Assembly (NCBI GenBank): GCA_964342485.1
Contig: CAYFFO010000029.1
Location: 1-26,183, forward strand
DNA: 26,183 nucleotides
Direction of reading: 5' to 3'
DNA from: CAYFFO01 sp964342485
GTDB taxonomy: Bacteria; Chloroflexota; Dehalococcoidia; Lucifugimonadales; CAJWER01
This document shows, piece by piece, positions 15,683 to 23,884 of the stretch; positions within the stretch are counted from its first letter, which is position 1, and every line of letters starts with the position of its first letter. A program made the position numbers and the translations under genes. The notes under the pieces are model-generated. The model had not been told where the DNA came from. It did not search any database and saw only the letters and a program-made list of their open reading frames with translations.

Positions 15683-15876
15683 TGTATACAGATTATTTAG
15701 AAGCACCAAATTTGATGGTAGCAGAGATTTGGAAGGATGCCTTAGAATCAGAAGGGCTGCCAACAAAAATTTTGCCTAAAGATAACATACTTAATTGGGG
15801 TGAACGGGTTCCGTTTCGTATAATGGTTCCTAAAGGAAGAGAACATGTTGCTGACGAGATTTTGAGGAAACTTTAA
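15682..15876 (+). CDS. Small DUF2007-like protein embedded between nuoK and nuoL
   Basis: A 64-residue soluble protein whose ATG shares one base with the nuoK stop and whose stop is one base before nuoL, so it is translated as part of the nuo operon. The pattern, an N-terminal APNLMVAEIWKDALESEGLP helix, a central basic/proline strand (ILPKD), FRIMVPKGREHVADEILRKL at the end, resembles the DUF2007 'putative signal transducing' family, small alpha-beta proteins related in fold to ACT/PII-like domains. No zinc ribbon, membrane helix or catalytic motif is seen. It could be an assembly or regulatory factor for complex I; that is inference from position only. The DUF2007 assignment is by pattern and needs a profile search. 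Confidence 0.75.
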   Translation: MYTDYLEAPNLMVAEIWKDALESEGLPTKILPKDNILNWGERVPFRIMVPKGREHVADEILRKL

Positions 15877-15877
15877 A

Positions 15878-17833
15878 TTGAAAATCTCAGAGACAATAGT
15901 ATGGCTAATCTTTTTAATGCCATTGATTTCTTTTGTATGTATTTCCCTTATCATCAGACCCTTTTTTAATAGATACTCAGGTATTTCTGGTTATTTAGCA
16001 GTAATTTCTATAGGTGCTAGTTTCCTGCTTTCCGTCTGCTGCCTTATAAGTTTAATTAAAACTCCTGAAGGGTTAGATTTTGAACCGCATAAATGGCTAG
16101 AAATTGGTGACCTGACGATTAATTTAACAGCTCTCGTTGACCCGTTAACCGTAATAATGTTGATTGTTGTTACGGGAGTGAGTCTGATGGTGCAAATCTA
16201 TTCTATGGGATATATGGAAGGAGATCCTGGATATTCTAGATATTTCGCTTATATGTCTCTTTTTACTGCTAGCATGATAGGGTTGGTGATGGCAGGAAAC
16301 ATTATCCAACTATACGTCTTTTGGGAATTGGTAGGTTTATGTTCATATTTGTTAATTGGTTTCTGGTTTTCTAGGCCTGCAGCAGCTTCAGCCGCAAAGA
16401 AAGCTTTTATAATTACCAGAATCGGTGATTTTGGACTACTACTTGCTATCCTTTATCTTGCCTATAACAGTACGCCGTTTACTGAAAATGGATTGAATCC
16501 ACTGGAAATCGCTGACATATATAAAGCTGTAGCAATTCCAGGATTATTGGCAGGGAGCGTGGTTACCTGGATTTGTGTAGGTATATTTACTGGAGCTGTT
16601 GGTAAATCAGGCCAATTTCCGTTACATACTTGGTTACCGGATGCTATGGAAGGCCCAACTCCGGTAAGTGCATTAATTCATGCAGCCACTATGGTTACCG
16701 CAGGTGTATTTTTGGTTGCCAGATTTTTTCCCCTATTTGAAGCTTCAGAAGTGGCATTAGGTATAGTGGTAATTGTTGGTGGATTCACAGCGATTTTTGC
16801 TGCTTCAATGGGACTGGTTATGAATGATATAAAAAGAGTCCTTGCATATTCAACAGTTAGTCAGCTTGGATATATGATGTTAGCTTTGGGTACGGGTGCA
16901 TATGGCCCTGCAGTATTTCATTTGTTCACCCATGCTTTTTTTAAGGCACTTTTGTTTTTAGGATCTGGGAGTGTAAATCATGCTACCGGAACTTTCGATA
17001 TGCGTTATATGGGCGGATTAAGGGGGGTTATGCCTTGGACATATGTGACCTTTATTATCGGGTCGCTTAGCCTAGCCGGAATTTTCCCATTGGCAGGCTT
17101 TTGGAGCAAAGATGAAATTCTTGCACATGTATTTAAGAGTAGCGAATTGATGGATCAGGTGGTTTTCTGGCTAGCATTTATCACAGTAGGTATGACGTCT
17201 TTTTATATGTTTAGGACTGTGTTTTTAGTGTTTGGAGGACAATTTAGAGGTGGGGCTGAAAAAGATCCAGATCAACTTGATGAAAATAAGGTTAATTTGC
17301 ACGAATCACCTTCTCTGATGATATTACCAATTCTGCTACTGACTATTCCATCAATTATAGTCGGGTTTATAGTTAATCCGGTAATTGATATTGGTATTGT
17401 TCCTGAGCATTGGTTTTCTCATTTTTTGCATGCAGAATACCAGAAATTTAATTTAGTAATGGCGATTTGTTCAGGATTAGTAGCATTATTTGGAATACTC
17501 CTGGCGTATCTTATTTATTCAGCTAGGATATTTACTCCAGATAAATCATCAATTTACTTGAAGCCAATACATACTGTTTTGATTAACAAGTATTATCTTG
17601 ATGAATTGTACGAGAAATATATAACAAATCGTTTCATATATCGATTGTTAGCTGCCAGTCTAGATTGGATTGATAAATATTTGATAGATGGGATGGTTCA
17701 AGTCGTAGATTATTCCGGGCGAAATATAGGAAAGGGATTAGCCCATCTTCAGTCTGGTCAAGTTCAGGGATATGGGGCAGTTATTTCGTTAGGGGTATTG
17801 GTAATATTTTTTTCTTTCTTGGGTTTAAGGTAA
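15878..17833 (+). CDS. nuoL: NADH-quinone oxidoreductase subunit L
   Basis: A 651-residue antiporter-like subunit with about 16 hydrophobic helices and a C-terminal lateral segment. Key blocks include WELVGLCSYLLIGFWFSRP with the helix 5 Glu, SGQFPLHTWLPDAMEGPTPVSALIHAATMVTAGVFL, VMNDIKRVLAYSTVSQLGYM with its Lys, and HAFFKALLFLGSGSVNH. It is the distal proton-pumping subunit of complex I. The start is TTG at 15878 with TTGAGG 9 bases upstream. nuoM follows after three bases. Confidence 0.97.
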   Translation: MKISETIVWLIFLMPLISFVCISLIIRPFFNRYSGISGYLAVISIGASFLLSVCCLISLIKTPEGLDFEPHKWLEIGDLTINLTALVDPLTVIMLIVVTGVSLMVQIYSMGYMEGDPGYSRYFAYMSLFTASMIGLVMAGNIIQLYVFWELVGLCSYLLIGFWFSRPAAASAAKKAFIITRIGDFGLLLAILYLAYNSTPFTENGLNPLEIADIYKAVAIPGLLAGSVVTWICVGIFTGAVGKSGQFPLHTWLPDAMEGPTPVSALIHAATMVTAGVFLVARFFPLFEASEVALGIVVIVGGFTAIFAASMGLVMNDIKRVLAYSTVSQLGYMMLALGTGAYGPAVFHLFTHAFFKALLFLGSGSVNHATGTFDMRYMGGLRGVMPWTYVTFIIGSLSLAGIFPLAGFWSKDEILAHVFKSSELMDQVVFWLAFITVGMTSFYMFRTVFLVFGGQFRGGAEKDPDQLDENKVNLHESPSLMILPILLLTIPSIIVGFIVNPVIDIGIVPEHWFSHFLHAEYQKFNLVMAICSGLVALFGILLAYLIYSARIFTPDKSSIYLKPIHTVLINKYYLDELYEKYITNRFIYRLLAASLDWIDKYLIDGMVQVVDYSGRNIGKGLAHLQSGQVQGYGAVISLGVLVIFFSFLGLR

Positions 17834-17836
17834 CAA

Positions 17837-19360
17837 TTGGATACTGAAATCACAGGTTTATTAACGGTACTGGTTTTCTTGCCTCTTATAGGGGCTATAA
17901 GTGTCGCTATATTAGGAAAAACCCCAGACTTAATTAAATTAATTTCTTTAATGGTAGTAATTTTAGAACTTGGTCTAGGTGGATTTATATTTACTGCATA
18001 TGACACTGACAAAGGTGGGTTACAGTTCGTTGACTTTATAGAAGGTTGGATTTCTGTAGGATCATTTAAAGTTGATTACTTTTTAGGACTGGATGGAATT
18101 AGTGTTCCCTTCGTTTTGCTTACCTCAATACTTGGGCTTGTAGCGGTACTAGCATCTTGGAACATAAAAACTAGAGTACGAGAATATTTTGTTTGGATCC
18201 TTGTTTTGCAAACTGCAATCATGGGTGTTTTTACTTCTTTAGACTTTCTTTTGTTTTTTGTGTTTTGGGAAATTGAGCTTGTCCCAATGTTTCTATTAAT
18301 ATCGATATGGGGTACGGGTCGTAAGGAATACTCTGCGATGAAATTCCTTATTTATACCTTTTTCGGATCAGCTTTCATGCTTGTCGGTATCTTAGCTCTA
18401 TTTTTCACTACTGGAACCTTCAATATGACAGAGTTACCACTTGAAGTTGCAAGAACTACCTCTGTAATACCTATTGGACTTATATTTTTCTTATTGTTTA
18501 TCGCGTTTGCAGTAAAATTGCCTGTTTTTCCTCTTCATACCTGGTTACCTGATGCGCATACAGATGCTCCGACAGCAGTGAGTGTTATATTGGCTGGTGT
18601 GTTATTAAAAATGGGTGGTTACGGGATGATTCGTATATTAGTTACAATTTTCCCAGATGTAATCATAGATGTTGCACAGATTATCGTAATTCTTGGTGTT
18701 ATAAACGTACTGTACGGGGCGGTAATTACACTTAGGCAAACAGACCTTAAAAGGTTGATAGCATTTAGCAGCATTAGCCATATGGGATATGTGCTTATAG
18801 GTATTTCCTCGATTGTTGGTAGTGGAGGTAGTGTTTCTTCTACGGGTATTACTGGTGCATCAATGCAAATGTTTACCCACGGTACTATAACCGGATTGAT
18901 GTTTCTTACAGTTGGGTTCATTTACGAAAAAGTGCATACCAGACATATACCAGATTTGGGAGGGTTAGCTACCAGGATGCCTGTACTTGCAATAACTTTT
19001 TTGATTGCAGGACTTGCTTCATTAGGTCTGCCTGGAACGAGCGGATTTGTATCGGAGATGTTAGTTTTTCTCGGTACTTTCCCGGTTTGGGGCTGGGCTA
19101 CGGCTTTATCTGCCTTCGGTATAGTAATAACTGCAGGATATATTTTATGGATGATTCAGAGAACAATGTTTGGACCAGAACTACAAAGATTCAATAGTGT
19201 GAGAGACGCCACCAGATTGGAACTGGTACCAATAATTATGTTGGTAGTATTTATAATTGGACTAGGTGTGTATCCAGCTTTGGTTAGCGACGTTTTCCGA
19301 GAAGGGTTAGCTCCTATAGTAGATAATTTTCAAAATCCTGGATTATTGGCAGTAAAGTGA
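17837..19360 (+). CDS. nuoM: NADH-quinone oxidoreductase subunit M
   Basis: A 507-residue antiporter-like subunit with about 14 helices. FWEIELVPMFLLISIWG carries the conserved helix 5 Glu, and FPLHTWLPDAHTDAPTAVSVILAGVLLKMGGYG and TDLKRLIAFSSISHMGYV hold the pumping-channel Lys residues. The start is TTG at 17837, with AAGG 6 bases upstream and no suitable ATG. Gap to nuoL is three bases. Confidence 0.97.
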   Translation: MDTEITGLLTVLVFLPLIGAISVAILGKTPDLIKLISLMVVILELGLGGFIFTAYDTDKGGLQFVDFIEGWISVGSFKVDYFLGLDGISVPFVLLTSILGLVAVLASWNIKTRVREYFVWILVLQTAIMGVFTSLDFLLFFVFWEIELVPMFLLISIWGTGRKEYSAMKFLIYTFFGSAFMLVGILALFFTTGTFNMTELPLEVARTTSVIPIGLIFFLLFIAFAVKLPVFPLHTWLPDAHTDAPTAVSVILAGVLLKMGGYGMIRILVTIFPDVIIDVAQIIVILGVINVLYGAVITLRQTDLKRLIAFSSISHMGYVLIGISSIVGSGGSVSSTGITGASMQMFTHGTITGLMFLTVGFIYEKVHTRHIPDLGGLATRMPVLAITFLIAGLASLGLPGTSGFVSEMLVFLGTFPVWGWATALSAFGIVITAGYILWMIQRTMFGPELQRFNSVRDATRLELVPIIMLVVFIIGLGVYPALVSDVFREGLAPIVDNFQNPGLLAVK

Positions 19361-19375
19361 GGTTAGATTAAGCAT

Positions 19376-20869
19376 ATGACCCTTTCTGATCTCTATCTTA
19401 TTTCTCCTGAAATATCAACAGTCATCTTGGCTTGTTTAGTCCTTCTTGTTGGTTTAGCAGGATCTACTAAGCGATACCTTGGGTTATTAGTGATATTGGG
19501 TCTTTTTATACCTCTTATATTTTCATTATTTCTATGGAGTGACCTGGATACTGGGAAATTAACCTCGGAAGGTATTTTAGCTAAAACCATCGTGGTTGAT
19601 CATCTTAGTATTTTCTTTAAATTAATAATTATCGGTTCAATCTTTACGATAGTCTTGATTTCTGAGTCTTACTTGAGGCAGACAAAAGATCTTGAATCTG
19701 AATATTTTGCACTGATCTTATTTTCGGGATCTGGGATGATGCTATTAGGATCCTGTACAGAGCTTATTACACTTTATGTGGCATTGGAATTAACTGCTTT
19801 ACCTTTGGCAGCTTTGGCTGCAATTATCCCGGTTAGTAAATCAGCAGAATCGGGGTTGAAGTTTCTAATTATTAGTGGAGTAAGTTCCGCTCTGCTTTTA
19901 TATGGGATGGTACTTATATATGGTTTCACTGGGACAACTGTGTTTAGTGAAATGGGCGCAAGCATAGCAGAGATTGGCTTTAGTAATGGCATACCATTTG
20001 GCAGCTATTTACTTCTTCTCGGGGTAATATTGATGATAGCAGGGTTTGGATTTAAGATAGCGGCATTTCCTTTTCATATGTGGGCACCAGATGTATATGA
20101 AGGGGCGCCCACACCGATCACAGCATTCCTTTCAGTTGCAAGCAAGACAGCTGGTTTCGCTGTTATTCTCCGTTTTTTCTACCTGGCTTTTCCAATAACT
20201 GAATTAACCCTGGATTGGAGCAGCTTGTTTGCTGTAATTGCTGCTTTGTCAATGACATTTGGAAACCTTCTGGCTATAGCCCAAGACAATATCAAGAGAA
20301 TGTTGGCTTACAGTACTATCGCTCATTCTGGCTATATAATGGTTGGGATAGCGGCGGTATCTAGCAGTATGGATAATCAAGTTGGGATCGAAGGTCCCAC
20401 TGGAATCCTTTTCTATTTAGCAGGATATGCTGTAACTAATCTGGCAGCTTTTTCAGTTGTTATAGCGGTTTCCAAAGGATTAGATAGGTATAAGATAAAT
20501 GATTTTAAGGGATTGGCTAGAAAATCTCCTTTAATTGCTATTGTTTTGATCCTGTCTATGATGTCTCTTACCGGGGTGCCTCCAACTGTAGGGTTTATGG
20601 CAAAGATTTACGTTTTCTATTCTGCAGTAAATGCCGATTTAGTATGGTTGGCGATAGTTGGAGGTTTAAACAGCGTACTTTCAGCTTATTATTATATGAG
20701 AGTAGTTAAAGTAATGGTCTTAGAAGAGCCAATAAATGATCAACCAGTTAAACCTAATCTAAGTTTGAATCTAGCTTTCACATTGACCTCATGTAGCATT
20801 TTGTTCTTTGGTTTATATCCTGCACCAATTATTGAAATAGCTAGACAGGCGGCTTCTGTCCTAAGTTGA
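19376..20869 (+). CDS. nuoN: NADH-quinone oxidoreductase subunit N
   Basis: A 497-residue antiporter-like subunit, the last nuo gene. YVALELTALPLAALAAIIP contains the helix 5 Glu, and AAFPFHMWAPDVYEGAPTPITAFLSVASKTAGFAVILRF and DNIKRMLAYSTIAHSGYIMVG carry the conserved Lys/His channel residues. The ATG at 19376 follows nuoM by 15 bases with only a distant GAGG. A 103-base AT-rich gap to the NAD kinase gene shows no strong terminator. Confidence 0.96.
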   Translation: MTLSDLYLISPEISTVILACLVLLVGLAGSTKRYLGLLVILGLFIPLIFSLFLWSDLDTGKLTSEGILAKTIVVDHLSIFFKLIIIGSIFTIVLISESYLRQTKDLESEYFALILFSGSGMMLLGSCTELITLYVALELTALPLAALAAIIPVSKSAESGLKFLIISGVSSALLLYGMVLIYGFTGTTVFSEMGASIAEIGFSNGIPFGSYLLLLGVILMIAGFGFKIAAFPFHMWAPDVYEGAPTPITAFLSVASKTAGFAVILRFFYLAFPITELTLDWSSLFAVIAALSMTFGNLLAIAQDNIKRMLAYSTIAHSGYIMVGIAAVSSSMDNQVGIEGPTGILFYLAGYAVTNLAAFSVVIAVSKGLDRYKINDFKGLARKSPLIAIVLILSMMSLTGVPPTVGFMAKIYVFYSAVNADLVWLAIVGGLNSVLSAYYYMRVVKVMVLEEPINDQPVKPNLSLNLAFTLTSCSILFFGLYPAPIIEIARQAASVLS

Positions 20870-20972
20870 AAAAAATGTTGTCAGTAGAATATGCTGTGTA
20901 TTATTAAACTCCCAGGATGATTACATATTTGATGGAGAGTTTTGAATAAAAAGTTTTAAATGAGATTTAATC

Positions 20973-21839
20973 ATGACTCGTACTGACATAATAGGATTTG
21001 CATATAATCCAGCAATTAACAAATCTTTAGAATTTGTAAACTCTCTAGTCAAGGATTTAGATTTATCCGGGTCATCTTGGATTGCTCCTGCTTCAAATAT
21101 TGAAATAGACAAAGATATTCTTGATAAGACTTCTGTAGTGATAACAGTTGGTGGTGATGGCACGATTTTGAGGGTTGCCAAAAGTGTGATGAAACAATCG
21201 ATTCCAATTCTGGGCATCAATCTCGGACGAGTGGGATTCATGACAGAACTTGAGTTAGATGAAGCTTTACTAAAGATTCCAAAATATCTAAGTGGTTCTT
21301 ATAGGGTAGAAGAACGTATGATGCTTAAGGCAGTCATTGTTTCATCAGACCAAAGTTCTCCTGAAGTAGAATTTCATGCTTTAAACGATGTTGTTATAAC
21401 GAGAGGTTCTTTGCCTAGACTACTGGATTTAGATACTCGGATTGATGGTGTATTGTTAACTACCTATCGAGCAGATGGATTAATTGTTTCAACTCCAACA
21501 GGAAGTACTGGTTACTCATTATCTGCGGGTGGACCTATACTTTATCCCGAGGCAAAGCAAATAATAATGCAACCATTGGCGGCCCATTTAAGTTTTCAGA
21601 CCGGGCTTGTCGTTTCAGACCAGTCGAATATTGAACTTAAAATGAACGGTAACCAGTTGTCAATCGTAAGCATAGATGGATCTAACGATAATCTAGAACA
21701 TGACCAGAAAGTAATACTGTCAAAGAGTCCCTATGTGGCCAGATTCCTTAGAAAAGAACGTTCGGGAGAGTTCTACTCAAATTTAACCCAGAAATTAGGT
21801 GTTGCTGGACGCCAGGTACCAAATCCTAAAATAATTTAA
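20973..21839 (+). CDS. nadK: NAD kinase
   Basis: A 288-residue ATP-NAD kinase that makes NADP in the cytoplasm. The signature GGDGT is at residues 60-64, N138-D139 is in NDVVITR, and the glycine-rich TYRADGLIVSTPTGSTGYSLSAGGP block is intact. ATG at 20973; the Shine-Dalgarno is weak (GAG at about 11 bases). It follows nuoN by 103 bases; a poor promoter-like pair (TTGTCA at 20878, TATTAT at 20899, spacing 15) is the only candidate between them, so read-through from nuo is possible. It precedes the Nudix gene by 12 bases. Confidence 0.95.
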   Translation: MTRTDIIGFAYNPAINKSLEFVNSLVKDLDLSGSSWIAPASNIEIDKDILDKTSVVITVGGDGTILRVAKSVMKQSIPILGINLGRVGFMTELELDEALLKIPKYLSGSYRVEERMMLKAVIVSSDQSSPEVEFHALNDVVITRGSLPRLLDLDTRIDGVLLTTYRADGLIVSTPTGSTGYSLSAGGPILYPEAKQIIMQPLAAHLSFQTGLVVSDQSNIELKMNGNQLSIVSIDGSNDNLEHDQKVILSKSPYVARFLRKERSGEFYSNLTQKLGVAGRQVPNPKII

Positions 21840-21851
21840 GATGGAGTTAAA

Positions 21852-22379
21852 GTGATTTTCGAAAAAACCCTTTCTAGCAAATCTGTTTATACTGGACGAG
21901 TTGTGGGATTAAAGGTTGACCAGATTGAACTAGAAAACGGAGTCCAATCCATACGTGAAGTGGTCACTCATAGACCTGCAGTGGCTATTGTACCTTTGGA
22001 CGATGATTCGAATGTTATCTTAGTTAAACAGTATCGTTATCCAATAGGGAGCCTTCTTCTTGAAGTCCCTGCGGGAATAATTGAAGATGATGAGTCTCCT
22101 ATCGAATGTGCACAACGAGAATTACAAGAAGAGATAGGTTATAGGGCTGGAGACTTGAAAATCTTGTCTGAATTTTGGACAGCACCAGGTTTTTCAGATG
22201 AGTTAATGTATGGATACCTCGCAAAGGATTTAACAAAAAGTTCTTTGCCAGCTGATTATGATGAAAATATAGAAATTATTCGAATTCCGTTTGATGATAT
22301 TTTGACATTGATTTCTAGAGGTGAAATTAAAGATGCTAAAACCATAGCAACTTTATTGATGGCATCTTCTTTAAAGTAA
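21852..22379 (+). CDS. Nudix hydrolase, ADP-ribose pyrophosphatase type
   Basis: A 175-residue Nudix protein. The Nudix box fits G-x5-E-x7-REL-x-EE-x-G exactly: Gly75, Glu81, Arg89-Glu90-Leu91, Glu93-Glu94, Gly96. EVPAG just before the box, and QYRYPIG with a Pro residue about 16 residues after it (TAPGFSDE), are typical of NudF/ADP-ribose pyrophosphatase. The likely reaction is ADP-ribose to AMP and ribose-5-phosphate, recycling NAD breakdown products. The GTG start at 21852 has GGAG 5 bases upstream. Placement right after NAD kinase suggests a small NAD-metabolism unit. Other nucleoside-diphosphate-sugar substrates are possible. Confidence 0.9.
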   Translation: MIFEKTLSSKSVYTGRVVGLKVDQIELENGVQSIREVVTHRPAVAIVPLDDDSNVILVKQYRYPIGSLLLEVPAGIIEDDESPIECAQRELQEEIGYRAGDLKILSEFWTAPGFSDELMYGYLAKDLTKSSLPADYDENIEIIRIPFDDILTLISRGEIKDAKTIATLLMASSLK

Positions 22380-22393
22380 ACAATGTTTTACTT
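22374..22393. terminator. Weak AT-rich hairpin between convergent genes
   Basis: AAGTAAA and TTTACTT are exact 7-base arms around a 6-base loop, overlapping the Nudix stop codon and lying between the convergent Nudix and ftsZ genes. It could act as a bidirectional terminator, but it has few GC pairs and no long U-tract on either side. Confidence 0.3.
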
Positions 22394-22431
22394 CAAAATA
22401 CATTTTATCGAAATTCCTTTATAAAGTCGTA

Positions 22432-23562
22432 TCAAGCGACAGATGCAGATCCATTTTTCAACAGATTTAGGCCACCATTTTCGTTATTCGTATGTACGTT
22501 TATGACAGGTAAGTTTTTGTCAACAGATTTTGGAGAGATATTACTATTTACAGGTAACTCAGATTCGATACCGGTGGCTAGCAGGGTAACCTCTATTTTA
22601 TCTTTCATTTTTGAATCATTTACAATTCCAAATATCACATCGGTATTTGGACCACCAGCTAATCTTAAAAGTCCAGCGGCAGAATTGACCTGATCGAGAG
22701 ATAATCGGTCGTCTCCTTTAACGTTCATTAGAACTCCACTGCAACCTTTTAATGGTTCAGCAAAAAAAGGAGTAGATAACGCATAATTAACAGCGTCTTG
22801 AACACCTTTTTCTCCTTGTCCTAATCCAATCGCAAAATATCCCATTCCACCGTTACTGACGACAGATTTGACATCAGCAAAATCAATATTGACGAGACCA
22901 GTCTTAGAAATTATATTCCATATACCGGTTACACCATCTTTCAAAATCTTATCAGCTTCTTGGAAAGCGTCGTTTAAAGATAAAAACTCGACCTGCTTTT
23001 GTAAAAGACAGTTATTGTCGATAACAATCAACGTGTCTACTTTACTTTTCAAATTCTTGATCCCTAAATGAGCGATGTGGTTTCTTTTCTCTCCTTCAAA
23101 ATCAAAAGGTTTCGTTACAATAGCGACAGTCAATATACCCAATTTTTTTGCTAAATCTGCAATATACGGACTTGCACCAGTCCCAGTACCCCCTCCCATT
23201 CCAGCGGTTATAAACAAAATATCAGTGTCGGTTAATAATTCATTGATTTGATCTTTGCTTTCTTCACTAGCCTGTTTGCCTATTTTGGGATTGCCTCCAG
23301 ATCCAAGACCATTGGTTGTTTTTGGTCCGAGGGCAAAAGTTGGGATATTGTCCAAATTGCCTAAAGCTTGTATATCGGTATTAAAAGATAGTAATCTAAG
23401 CCCTTCCATCTGATCTTGACTCAATCTTTTTATAGCGTTTCCTCCGGCTCCCCCGACTCCTATAACTGAAGCACGTAAATTGGTTATATCTGTTGAAGCC
23501 GGCTTTTCTAAAAAAGTGTCGATAAATAATTTGTTTTTTAATATATTAATTAGGGAGTCCAT
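22432..23562 (-). CDS. ftsZ: FtsZ, tubulin-like cell division GTPase
   Basis: A 376-residue FtsZ. The nucleotide-binding start VIGVGGAGGNA is at about residues 33-43, the tubulin signature GGGTGTG at 123-129, VTKPFDFEG follows, and the T7 catalytic loop reads NIDFAD (225-230), with GMGYFAIG after it. It polymerises into the division ring using GTP. About 27 residues precede the conserved core. After about residue 335 there is only a 40-residue tail ending LLKNGSASVA, with no recognisable D-x-P-x-F/L-type C-terminal peptide for FtsA/SepF/ZipA binding. ATG at 23560-23562 has AAAGGA about 9 bases upstream. It lies 24 bases downstream of a small SH3-like gene and away from any dcw cluster genes within the window. 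Confidence 0.93.
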   Translation of the reverse strand: MDSLINILKNKLFIDTFLEKPASTDITNLRASVIGVGGAGGNAIKRLSQDQMEGLRLLSFNTDIQALGNLDNIPTFALGPKTTNGLGSGGNPKIGKQASEESKDQINELLTDTDILFITAGMGGGTGTGASPYIADLAKKLGILTVAIVTKPFDFEGEKRNHIAHLGIKNLKSKVDTLIVIDNNCLLQKQVEFLSLNDAFQEADKILKDGVTGIWNIISKTGLVNIDFADVKSVVSNGGMGYFAIGLGQGEKGVQDAVNYALSTPFFAEPLKGCSGVLMNVKGDDRLSLDQVNSAAGLLRLAGGPNTDVIFGIVNDSKMKDKIEVTLLATGIESELPVNSNISPKSVDKNLPVINVHTNNENGGLNLLKNGSASVA

Positions 23563-23586
23563 AATAGTTCGTCCTTTTGAATGAAT

Positions 23587-23844
23587 TTAGGCAACTTTGT
23601 TGTTTATTGAAAGAAAAAAGTAGGGGATATTCCATTTACCAGATAATCCCATATCGACCAATACACCTCGATGTTTTCTTTTTTGTACTACTCCCTGGGA
23701 TCCGAATTTGGGACCTCCCTTTAATGTTCCTGTATAGGATACTACTGACCCGAGAGGAAGATTTTTCGCAATAATCTGATTAACGAATGGTTTTTTAATT
23801 GGCATTCCAGGTAGTTCTATTTGATTTATGTTAGTTTGGTTCAT
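23587..23844 (-). CDS. Small basic SH3-like protein upstream of ftsZ
   Basis: An 85-residue protein of unknown function. The core LPLGSVVSYTGTLKGGPKFGSQGVVQKRKHRGVLVDMGLSGKWNIPYFFLS has the alternating strands and turn glycines of a small SH3/KOW-like beta barrel, with a positively charged face (KRKHR). The N-terminal roughly 25 residues (NQIELPGMPIKKP) look like a linker. There is no signal peptide or membrane helix. It is the first gene of an apparent operon with ftsZ (24-base gap) and has a strong promoter with an SOS-like box. A nucleic-acid-binding or division-linked role is inference. ATG at 23842-23844, weak AGAGA Shine-Dalgarno. Confidence 0.75.
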   Translation of the reverse strand: MNQTNINQIELPGMPIKKPFVNQIIAKNLPLGSVVSYTGTLKGGPKFGSQGVVQKRKHRGVLVDMGLSGKWNIPYFFLSINNKVA

Positions 23845-23864
23845 AATTTAATTCTCTAAATTGG

Positions 23865-23884
23865 ATTAGAACAATATTAGAACA
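23865..23884. repeat. Two direct copies of ATTAGAACA next to the SOS-like box
   Basis: ATTAGAACA occurs at 23865-23873 and 23876-23884, repeating every 11 bases, about one helical turn. A further GAACA starts at 23885. All share the GAAC half-site of the adjacent inverted repeat and lie across the -10 region of the small-gene/ftsZ promoter. Confidence 0.6.
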
